This document shows, piece after piece, positions 31,392-39,178 of a stretch of DNA of 64,000 nt. The position numbers were made by a program, and so were the translations under genes. The notes below the pieces were generated by a model. The model did no database searches. It was not told the origin of the DNA and saw only the letters and a program-made list of their open reading frames with translations. The DNA is from CAVSVP01 sp963731125 (GTDB lineage Bacteria; Pseudomonadota; Gammaproteobacteria; Competibacterales; Competibacteraceae), in contig CAVSVP010000006.1 in NCBI GenBank assembly GCA_963731125.1, forward strand, positions 62,001-126,000. The letters are read 5' to 3'. The stretch's first letter is position 1. Each line of letters begins with the position of its first letter.

Positions 31392-33901
31392 ATCCAGTTC
31401 CTCCCACTCTTATAGAGACCGCCCTCGGCGGGATGTTTCAGGACATCGGCAAATTTATGCAGCGCGCGCATGGCAGCGTCCGTGTCATGCCTAGCGCTGC
31501 GCGCAACCTGGAATCCGTGGTGCTGCCCACCGACGGCCACGGCGGCTATACCCACAAACATGCCCTCTGGACCGAAGCCTTTTTCCAGTGGATGGAAACG
31601 GAAGGTTTGTCCTTCCCCGGGTCCGTTAACCTGCATCAGGTGCGGAATATGGCCGTGTTTCATCATAAACCCGAGACATTCGGCGCGCTGGGCTGGCTCG
31701 CCGCCGAAGCCGATCGCCTGTCTTCGGGCATGGACCGCAAAGGGCGCGACGAGGCCCTGGAAAAGAACGCCGAACAGCCTAAAGGCTGGGATGCTTTTAT
31801 AAAGACACCGCTGCTCAGCCCGTTTTGTGCCGTCAATTTGGGGCTGGGAGAAGCGCTCCAACGCTGGCAGCAACTGGCGGAGCTGGCGCCCGATGCCCGG
31901 TTGTTGCCGGGAAATCGGGCGGACGCAAACGCCTGTCAGCAGACCTACGCCGGCTTATGGCGCGGCTTTACCGCAGAGTTCAGCACACTGTGCCGGAACA
32001 ACAATAATCTCGCTCTGTTCTGCGAAGGTCTACTGTCTCTGTCCGAGCGCTACACGTGGGCCATCCCCTCCTCCACCGTGGATCTGCCGGATATCTCTCT
32101 GCACGATCATAACCGCACCGTGGCCGCCATTGCTGCCTGCCTGCATGCCTGGCATGAACACGACGGAACCTTGGCCGATGCAACCGCCATTAAAGACCGT
32201 AACCGCCCGAAATTTCGTCTGCTTACCGGCGATCTCTCGGGCATCCAACGCACGCTGTTTACCCTAGCCAATCAGCAGGTGAAAGGCGTTAATAAGATTC
32301 TTCGCGCCCGCTCGTTTCTCCTGGGTATGCTGACCGAAGCCGCCGCGCTGCGCTGCCGGGAAATGCTGGGGCTGCCTCTCTTTAACCTGATTCAAAATGC
32401 GGGCGGGCGTTTTGTTCTTTTGGTGCCGAACTTGCCGGCTTTGGAAGCCGGAGTGCAGACCCTGCGGGTTGAGCTCGATGCCTGGCTGCAGGAACGGTAT
32501 CTGGGCGAGCTGGCGCTGAATCTGGCGCTATCAGCACCTTTCGCCGGCGCCGACCTTATGCCGGCGCGTTTTTCGCTGGTTCAGGCGGATATGCAAAGCC
32601 GTTTGGAGGCGGCTAAGCTACAGCCGCTACAGACCGGCAGCCTAGGCGTGTTGCCGGTGTTTTACGAGGCCGAACTGCAGGAGTGTACCGCCTGCGGCGT
32701 GCGTCCGGCTCGCCACCGGGAACACAACGCCCGCCGGTGCAGCGTGTGCGAAGATGAACACCGGCTTGGCAGCCGGCTGCCGGGAGCCGTTGCGGTGACT
32801 TGGCAGAGGGAAAAATCTCGGGATGGCGTGGAGGTTTCTTTCGCCGGCGGATTATGGCTATGCCTGCACCAGGTGACGCCGCTTATCACGTCCGCAACCC
32901 TCTCGGGTTTTCGCTTAAACGGTAATGGGGAAGATACTTCCAGTTTATGGCCACTGCGCTTTGTTGCCAACTATGTACCGCGCCTGCGCGCCGATGAAAT
33001 CTATCAGGACGTAGACGACGAGGATGCCGCCCGCCAACCCGGCGACATCAAGACTTTTGCTCAGCTTGCCCAAGACGCTCTGGAAAGGGATACGCAAGGA
33101 AACAGGGTGGGGCGTCCCTATCTCGCAGTGCTTAAAGCGGACGTGGACCGTTTGGGTCTGCTCTTTGGTCTTGGCTTACGCGATCAGGACGTGGCCAAAG
33201 ATCGCTCTACCCTGAGCCGTTATGCTGCCCTTTCCCGGATGCTCGATCTTTTCTTTACGGGTTATCTCCAGAAACGGCTGAGCGAGTGTTTTTCCGACAC
33301 TTACACCGTCTACGCCGGCGGCGATGATCTGCTGCTGATTGGACCCTGGCGGCAAACCATGCAACTGGCGAAAGACCTGCAGGAGCAGTTTAGCCGATAC
33401 ACCGGCAGCAATCCGAATATCACGCTCTCGGCGGGACTGGCGCTGATGAAGGCCAATCATCCGCTGAACCGTTCGGTACGGGAAGCCGAAGACAGACTGG
33501 AAAGCGCTAAAAACGAGGGACGCGACCAGATCTGTTTGATCGACGAACAGCCCATTGGCTGGAAAGCATTTTCCGATAGGCTCAACCAGGCTGAAACGCT
33601 TTCCCAGTGGCTGCGCGACAAGCTTGTCAGTACAGCGCTGATTTACAAGTTGCTGTACTTTGCCGACCAGCGGCTATGCGCAGAAGGCCGCGCAGGGAAC
33701 GGCGTGATGGAGGTCGGTTGTGCAAACTGGCGCGCCCGTTGGGCCTATCACTTGGCCCGCAACGTGAAGAACAAGTTACCATCAGAGGTGGAAATCGTGC
33801 TCAACCGGCTGCTGGGCCTGGACACCAACCTTAAGACCCAGACTCCGGCGGTCTCGCCGCGCATCCCGGTAAGCATCGCCCTGTATCGCAACCGAAGCTG
33901 A
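31388..33901 (+). CDS. cas10: type III-A large subunit Cas10/Csm1
   Basis: 837 aa. N-terminal HD-like domain: LGGMFQDIGKFMQRA has Q18-D19 where the HD dyad (HD) is expected; H92-H93 remain. Zinc knuckle C433, C436, C451, C454. The first Palm domain lies ~250-400, the second includes Y642-A-GGDD (644-647), intact, so synthesis of cyclic oligoadenylate from ATP on target RNA binding is expected. The HD substitution suggests loss or weakening of ssDNA cleavage. It is followed by csm2-5. Confidence 0.95.
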   Translation: MNPVPPTLIETALGGMFQDIGKFMQRAHGSVRVMPSAARNLESVVLPTDGHGGYTHKHALWTEAFFQWMETEGLSFPGSVNLHQVRNMAVFHHKPETFGALGWLAAEADRLSSGMDRKGRDEALEKNAEQPKGWDAFIKTPLLSPFCAVNLGLGEALQRWQQLAELAPDARLLPGNRADANACQQTYAGLWRGFTAEFSTLCRNNNNLALFCEGLLSLSERYTWAIPSSTVDLPDISLHDHNRTVAAIAACLHAWHEHDGTLADATAIKDRNRPKFRLLTGDLSGIQRTLFTLANQQVKGVNKILRARSFLLGMLTEAAALRCREMLGLPLFNLIQNAGGRFVLLVPNLPALEAGVQTLRVELDAWLQERYLGELALNLALSAPFAGADLMPARFSLVQADMQSRLEAAKLQPLQTGSLGVLPVFYEAELQECTACGVRPARHREHNARRCSVCEDEHRLGSRLPGAVAVTWQREKSRDGVEVSFAGGLWLCLHQVTPLITSATLSGFRLNGNGEDTSSLWPLRFVANYVPRLRADEIYQDVDDEDAARQPGDIKTFAQLAQDALERDTQGNRVGRPYLAVLKADVDRLGLLFGLGLRDQDVAKDRSTLSRYAALSRMLDLFFTGYLQKRLSECFSDTYTVYAGGDDLLLIGPWRQTMQLAKDLQEQFSRYTGSNPNITLSAGLALMKANHPLNRSVREAEDRLESAKNEGRDQICLIDEQPIGWKAFSDRLNQAETLSQWLRDKLVSTALIYKLLYFADQRLCAEGRAGNGVMEVGCANWRARWAYHLARNVKNKLPSEVEIVLNRLLGLDTNLKTQTPAVSPRIPVSIALYRNRS

Positions 33902-33920
33902 TACCACAAGGAGACCCTCG

Positions 33921-34370
33921 ATGACCCTGTACACCCAACGCGGCGGTCCCGCCAAACTACCGAAACCCGACACTATTGCCTATTTCGTTAACAACAACCC
34001 CGATCCCGCCTTGATGGATGGTAAGGCTGACGAGATTGCCGAGGAGTTGGCGAACGGCGGTCTCAAAGCCACGCAGCTGCGGCGTTATTACGACGATGTG
34101 CTGACCCTGCGCCAGCGGCTGAACGCCTTAGCTCCCAAACCGGGCGCCAGGCGGGAGGACGCCTTTAAACTCATGCGCGCCGATTTCAAAATGCTCAAAG
34201 CCAAGGCTGCCTACGCTCATGGCCGCGACCAGAGAATGTTCCCGGAACGCCTGCTGAAGTTTTTTATCGACCACGTCCATTCGGTGCAAACGGCCGCCGA
34301 CTTCGACGTGTTCTACCAGCACTTTCAGGCGATCGTCGCCTTTCATAAGTTCTACAAGCCCAAGGACTGA
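33921..34370 (+). CDS. csm2: type III-A small subunit Csm2
   Basis: 149 aa, mostly helical; the family pattern L+RYYDDVLTLRQRL, LKMLKAKAAYAHGRD and LLKFFIDHV is present. AAGGAG before ATG. Forms the inner filament of the Csm complex. Nineteen bases after cas10. Confidence 0.92.
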   Translation: MTLYTQRGGPAKLPKPDTIAYFVNNNPDPALMDGKADEIAEELANGGLKATQLRRYYDDVLTLRQRLNALAPKPGARREDAFKLMRADFKMLKAKAAYAHGRDQRMFPERLLKFFIDHVHSVQTAADFDVFYQHFQAIVAFHKFYKPKD

Positions 34371-34376
34371 ACAGCC

Positions 34377-35153
34377 ATGACTCTGCAACTGCTCGCCACC
34401 CATCGCATCACCGCCACGCTGGTGCTGAAAAGCGGTTTACATATCGGCGCCGGCAAAGATGCCATCGAGATCGGCGGCATAGACCTGCCGGTGGTCAAGA
34501 ACCCCTTTACCCAGGAACCCTACATTCCCGGCTCCAGCGTCAAGGGCAAGCTGCGCTCGCTGCTGGAATGGGCTCATGGCGCCGTTGAGTCCGACGGCAG
34601 CGTCTGGGGCAGCGACCGCAGCGGCGTTAAGACCGGCAAGTATCGGCCCGATGATGTGGTGCTGCGTATTTTCGGCACCACCGACAAAGCCTGGCACGAA
34701 ACCTATCATCCCGGCCCGACCCGGTTAATCGTTCGCGATGCACCGCTGAACGAAAACTGGGCCGAAACCGTGCGCACTCGCGGTTTGGCGTTCACCGAGG
34801 AGAAAATGGAGGTCGCCATTGACCGTATCCAGGGCAAGGCCAGGGACGGGGGTCTGCGCCGCACTGAGCGGGTGCCTGCCGGCAGCGAATTCGACCTGGA
34901 GATGAGTTTTAAAGTGTTCACCGTGGACAACGACAACGGCCATACCGATGGCCGCTGTCTGGATCATCTGCTGGAAGCCCTGAAACTTCTCGAGAAGGAC
35001 GCGCTCGGCGGTTCTGGCTCACGGGGTTACGGCCGGGTGGAAGTCTGCCACCTGGCGGTGGATGGCAGGCACCTCGCCGAAGCCTTTGCGGGCATCACCG
35101 CCATCGATCCGGCCCATCCCGTTCTCCTGTTCGGGCAGGAACGCTATGGCTGA
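34377..35153 (+). CDS. csm3: type III-A backbone RAMP subunit Csm3 (Cas7 group)
   Basis: 258 aa. Conserved G-L-H-I-G segment, then GGIDLPVV with D36, the residue that cleaves target RNA every six nucleotides, and PYIPGSSVKGKLRSLLE. Gly-rich end (GGSGSRGYGRV) typical of RAMP proteins. Multiple copies would cover the crRNA. Overlaps csm4 start by eight bases. Confidence 0.94.
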   Translation: MTLQLLATHRITATLVLKSGLHIGAGKDAIEIGGIDLPVVKNPFTQEPYIPGSSVKGKLRSLLEWAHGAVESDGSVWGSDRSGVKTGKYRPDDVVLRIFGTTDKAWHETYHPGPTRLIVRDAPLNENWAETVRTRGLAFTEEKMEVAIDRIQGKARDGGLRRTERVPAGSEFDLEMSFKVFTVDNDNGHTDGRCLDHLLEALKLLEKDALGGSGSRGYGRVEVCHLAVDGRHLAEAFAGITAIDPAHPVLLFGQERYG

Positions 35154-36084
35154 TTACTGCATCCGCCTGCGTCTGCGCAGTCCTCTTGCCACGCCCCTGC
35201 ACTCCGGGACGCTGTTCGGTCACCTCTGCTGGGTGCTGCGTTACCGGGACGGTGAAACCGCTCTAAACGAATGGCTGGCTGAATTGCCGGAATCACCTCT
35301 GCTGCTTTCCGATGCTTTCCCGGCAGGTTACCTGCCCCGGCCGCTACTCGCGCCCGGCCTGCGTCCCACCCAGTTACAGGGCGAGTCCCGGGGCGCTTTC
35401 CGCCGCCGGTTAGAAGAAGACAAGCGTCTGCGTAAAACCGCTTGGATTAGCGTCGAAGATTTTCTGACACTGCGCAACGGGCTGAACGAAGAACGGCTTC
35501 TGGCGCTTCTAGGAGAGAGTTCTCTGCCCCAAGGCCGGAAGATTCCGCTGCGGGTCGCTCACAATACCATCGACCGGCATACCGGCACCACACCCGATAG
35601 CGGCGGCTTGTACTTTATGGATGAGGACTGGCATGATGCCGCGGCCAGTGAATTTGAGGTCTATGTCAAGACGGAACTCGCTCTGGAAGCACTCCAGGAC
35701 CTGTTCTCCCGAGTTGGTGAACTGGGATTTGGTCGCGACGCCAGCCTCGGCCGCGGGCAGTTCAAGGCCGGCGTAGCACCGGCAGACCGGCGTTTGTTTG
35801 ACGCGGATGGCAATCGTCTTCTCAGCCTGTCCCACGGGCTGCTCAGCGCCAATATGGCGACACCCTATTACCGGTTGCATACCCACTACGGCAAACTGAG
35901 CGGACTCTATGCGGGTAGCGCACGTTCACCGTTCAAACACCCGCTGTTGCTAATCCCGCCAGGCGCCACCTTTGCTCCGCAGGACCCGGGACCCTTCGGT
36001 GCGCTGCTTTGCAACGTTCATCCCCACCACCCAGAGATATGCCACAATGCCTGGCATCTTTGCCTGCCTTTTACTGCCGTTTGA
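35146..36084 (+). CDS. csm4: type III-A RAMP subunit Csm4 (Cas5 group)
   Basis: 312 aa from ATG 35146 (the frame continues upstream inside csm3, but the RAMP fold begins at ADYCIRLRLRSPL). Signatures: LHSGTLFGHLCW, the glycine-rich GFGRDASLGRGQF loop, and a C-terminal strand/helix pair. Csm4 caps the crRNA 5' handle and contacts Cas10. Short overlap with csm3 indicates translational coupling. Confidence 0.93.
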   Translation: MADYCIRLRLRSPLATPLHSGTLFGHLCWVLRYRDGETALNEWLAELPESPLLLSDAFPAGYLPRPLLAPGLRPTQLQGESRGAFRRRLEEDKRLRKTAWISVEDFLTLRNGLNEERLLALLGESSLPQGRKIPLRVAHNTIDRHTGTTPDSGGLYFMDEDWHDAAASEFEVYVKTELALEALQDLFSRVGELGFGRDASLGRGQFKAGVAPADRRLFDADGNRLLSLSHGLLSANMATPYYRLHTHYGKLSGLYAGSARSPFKHPLLLIPPGATFAPQDPGPFGALLCNVHPHHPEICHNAWHLCLPFTAV

Positions 36085-36093
36085 GGGAACGTT

Positions 36094-37239
36094 ATGACAA
36101 CCTACCGCTTCCAGGCTACCCCCTTAACGCCTATCCATATAGGCAACGGCGATGTGCTGTCTCCTGAAGATTATCTGATCCAGGGCGAACAACTGGTGCG
36201 TTTTAACCGCACGGCGGTGATCCGGGACATGCCAGAGCCCCAACGACAACAGTTGGAATCCGCCCTGGACAAAAACAATTTCGTCGCTGCTCAGGAGATC
36301 GTGCGGGCGGCGGTGGATAACCAGCGGCACGGATTAAGCTGCATCAGCATCGGCGATGAATCCCGAGCTGAGCTGGATCAATTGGTCCGCCATCCCCAAC
36401 GCGCCTGCCATGTCCATCCCTTTGTCGCCAACTCCATAACCAGCCGCGCCTTTCTGCCAGGCTCCAGCTTAAAAGGCGCTATCCGCACCGCCCTAGTGAA
36501 CTGCTTTACCCAAAAACATCTGAGTGGCATTCTCCCGCAGGTCACAGCGGTTAAGAAAAAAGAACAATACCGCGCGTTGGAAAGCGCAGCGCTCAACTTC
36601 CAAACCCGGCGGCTGGAAGGTGATCCGCTGCGACTTCTCAAGGTGGCGGATGCCGAACTTCCCGCAGGTTGTACCCGCATAGACCGAGTGCTGCACTGGA
36701 AAAAGGGCGGCAGCGGTCAGGAGGGAAAAATTCAGCTGCATTACGAGCGTCTGCTTTGTCAAGGCGATGGGGATGACATTCATTTTCCCGTAGACATCAA
36801 GCTGGACGAGATGGTTATTAACCATTCTGAGGCCAGCCGGCTACTTGGACGTTCTCTTACTATCGAGTTCATTCGCAACGCTTGCAATACTTTTTATTGG
36901 GGAAGGATGAACGCCGAGCTAGAACGCTTCTTTCCCGAAGACGATCCTCAGACTAAAAGCATTTATCGGCGCGTTAAAGTTGGGCTAGCAGTGCGCAATT
37001 CCCAAGGCCAGCTGCGCCTGGCGCCGCCGCCTTGGCACGACCGCCTGCTGTTGCGTGTCGGCCGGTTCAGCCAGTTTGAGTCTCTGTCAGTAGATAAACT
37101 GAGAGGGCTCTGGGACCGGAGACTCAAAAGAGAGATTCAGGAGGGAAGCAGCCGTACTCTTTGCCGTTGCCGCAAGGGTTCCGAGGGAGCGGCCCTGCCG
37201 CTCCCCTTCGGCTGGCTGCTTTTGAAACCTGAATTGTGA
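36094..37239 (+). CDS. csm5: type III-A RAMP subunit Csm5
   Basis: 381 aa. N-terminal FQATPLTPIHIGNGDVLSPEDY and the FLPGSSLKGAIRTAL segment match Csm5; the last third has the RAMP glycine region less clearly. Csm5 sits at the 3' end of the crRNA. Last gene of the locus; a terminator lies about 160 bases after its stop. Confidence 0.93.
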   Translation: MTTYRFQATPLTPIHIGNGDVLSPEDYLIQGEQLVRFNRTAVIRDMPEPQRQQLESALDKNNFVAAQEIVRAAVDNQRHGLSCISIGDESRAELDQLVRHPQRACHVHPFVANSITSRAFLPGSSLKGAIRTALVNCFTQKHLSGILPQVTAVKKKEQYRALESAALNFQTRRLEGDPLRLLKVADAELPAGCTRIDRVLHWKKGGSGQEGKIQLHYERLLCQGDGDDIHFPVDIKLDEMVINHSEASRLLGRSLTIEFIRNACNTFYWGRMNAELERFFPEDDPQTKSIYRRVKVGLAVRNSQGQLRLAPPPWHDRLLLRVGRFSQFESLSVDKLRGLWDRRLKREIQEGSSRTLCRCRKGSEGAALPLPFGWLLLKPEL

Positions 37240-37400
37240 GACAACATATAACACCTCCCCATACCGAAACTCAGCGCTCATTTTTGTAAGAGATCCAGTG
37301 AACTTTTGCTGCGATGCGGTAACTAATATACTGCACATCTCCTCTGCCACCTTTTCTCCCACAGGTGGCTTTACCACTACTCTCCTTTTTGGTGGTAATC

Positions 37401-37434
37401 AGCCGAGGCGCCCTCCGCCTCGGCTTTTTTATTT
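37401..37434 (+). terminator. rho-independent terminator after csm5
   Basis: AGCCGAGGCG pairs with CGCCTCGGCT around CCCTC, followed by a run of T (TTTTTTATTT). Very good intrinsic terminator on the plus strand for the cas operon; 160 bases after the csm5 stop. Confidence 0.9.
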
Positions 37435-37528
37435 AGCATATCTGCAGATACGACAACACTTCGACTCGCTGTCAGTAGCGCCATAACGTCGTCGTGTTAA
37501 GATTGACACAAAAGGGGGGGTGGAATGA

Positions 37529-38767
37529 ATGCGTGACATCATAAAACAGCGGACGCCCTGGGTGCTACTTAACTACGGTTTTCGCCCTTTCTTTCTGCTC
37601 AACGGCATTTTTGCTGCGGTCATCATCGCCCTATGGCTTGCCCGATTACACGGTGCCGTGGCGTTAGGCGCAGGGCAAAACCCGATTCTATGGCATGCCC
37701 ACGAACTGCTGTTCGGGTTTGGCGGTGCCGCCATCGCGGGCTTCCTGTTAACCGCCGTGTCAGCCTGGACCGGGCGCATTCCCGTGCAAGGCGCTAAACT
37801 CGGTCTGCTGGTCGCCGCCTGGCTACTTGGCCGTCTGGCGATGACCTGGGAAGGGGAATCGGTGGCATGGTTGACGGCCTTGCTCGAGCTCAGCTTTCCG
37901 GTACTCCTAGCAGCCGTTGTCCTACGTGAAGTTGTGGCCGGTAAGAGCCGCAACAATTATTTTTTAGCCGGCGTAGTGTGCTTATTCCCGGTTACCGACC
38001 TGCTTTATCACTTGGGTTATATCGGCGTTCTTAACAGTAGCATCGCGCTGATAGCCATTTACCTGGTGCTGCATCTGGTCATGGTGCTGATTACCCTTAT
38101 TGGCGGGCGTATTATTCCAAGCTTTACCGCCAATTGGTTGCGGGCTCGCCAAGAAAAGCCTTTGCCGCGCTCAGCGGCCTGGCTGGAACGCACGATAATA
38201 CCACTTACAGTAGCCGTGGCTCTGGCGGATATCTGGTCGCCGCTGCCGGCCGTTACCGGCATACTTGCCCTCTGTGCAGCGCTTGCCCACGGCTGGCGAT
38301 TAGCGAACTGGCGCGGTCTGGCGACATGGTCCGAACCGCTGCTTGCCGTTTTACATTTAGGATACGCCTGGCTGGTCATTGGTTACGGGCTGCTGGGCAG
38401 CGCTGAACTCACGGCCGCCGTGCCGCGCAGCGCAGCACTGCACGCCTTGACCATGGGCGCAATGGGCACGATGATTCTGGCGGTGATGTCCCGAGTGGCG
38501 CTTGGCCACACCGGCAGATCGCTGCATGCCGCACACCTGACGGTCACCGCGTACGCGCTGGTCAGTCTGGCAGCCGGATTACGTATCACAGCTCCATTAA
38601 CCGGCGCCGGTTATATGGCGCTGATAGATCTGTCGGGAGCGGTCTGGATCGCAGCTTTTGCCATTTTTAGCTGGGTTTATTGGCCCATTCTTCTGCGCCC
38701 GCGCGTCGACGGCAAACCGGAACGGCATACGCCGGTTAAAGGTAAACAACGGCTGGCGAATCATTAA
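37529..38767 (+). CDS. nnrS: NnrS family heme-copper membrane protein
   Basis: 412 aa, about twelve TM helices. Opening YGFRPFFLLNGIFAAV and WHAHELLFGFGGAAIAGFLLTAVSAWTGRIP are NnrS hallmarks; HAL and GRIIPSF follow the family pattern. NnrS proteins take part in nitric-oxide stress tolerance. ATG 37529 is taken, though an overlapping ATG at 37525 exists in another frame. A SirB2 gene follows 22 bases later. Confidence 0.9.
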   Translation: MRDIIKQRTPWVLLNYGFRPFFLLNGIFAAVIIALWLARLHGAVALGAGQNPILWHAHELLFGFGGAAIAGFLLTAVSAWTGRIPVQGAKLGLLVAAWLLGRLAMTWEGESVAWLTALLELSFPVLLAAVVLREVVAGKSRNNYFLAGVVCLFPVTDLLYHLGYIGVLNSSIALIAIYLVLHLVMVLITLIGGRIIPSFTANWLRARQEKPLPRSAAWLERTIIPLTVAVALADIWSPLPAVTGILALCAALAHGWRLANWRGLATWSEPLLAVLHLGYAWLVIGYGLLGSAELTAAVPRSAALHALTMGAMGTMILAVMSRVALGHTGRSLHAAHLTVTAYALVSLAAGLRITAPLTGAGYMALIDLSGAVWIAAFAIFSWVYWPILLRPRVDGKPERHTPVKGKQRLANH

Positions 38768-38789
38768 AGTAGACAAGGACAATCGCGCC

Positions 38790-39170
38790 ATGTACTTTGC
38801 CCTCAAACATCTCCATGTCACGATGGTTGCCCTGAGCGGCGGGCTTTTTGTCCTGCGCGGGTTGTGGATGTTTGCCGAATCCCCGCAGTTACAACAACGT
38901 TGGGTTAGAATCGTGCCCCATGTAATCGATACCCTACTCCTGGCCAGTGCCATCGCCCTGACAATTCTTATCCAGCAATATCCGCTGGTAAACGGCTGGC
39001 TAACGGCTAAAGTGCTGGCACTGCTTATCTATATCGGCCTGGGCACCCTGGCCCTGAAGCGAGGCAAAACGAAAACAATCCGCACCGCGGCCTGGTTGGC
39101 CGCCTTGCTGACTTTCGGTTACATGGTGGCGGTGGCTGTCCATCATAGTCCCTGGCCGTTTCCCGGCTAA
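38790..39170 (+). CDS. SirB2 family membrane protein
   Basis: 126 aa with four TM helices; YFALKHLHVTMVALSGGLFVLRG is the family start, and H-x-x-D-T-L-L-L follows. The longer frame beginning 38658 is dropped because it overlaps nnrS. Function unknown (name comes from a Salmonella invasion locus). Pairs with nnrS in one operon, which suggests a role in respiration or nitrosative stress. Confidence 0.82.
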   Translation: MYFALKHLHVTMVALSGGLFVLRGLWMFAESPQLQQRWVRIVPHVIDTLLLASAIALTILIQQYPLVNGWLTAKVLALLIYIGLGTLALKRGKTKTIRTAAWLAALLTFGYMVAVAVHHSPWPFPG

Positions 39171-39178
39171 CCCTGGCT

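Noticed and set aside
33615..33635. Palindrome GACAAGCTTGTC within cas10
   Set aside because: Differs from the core at both ends and lies in coding sequence.
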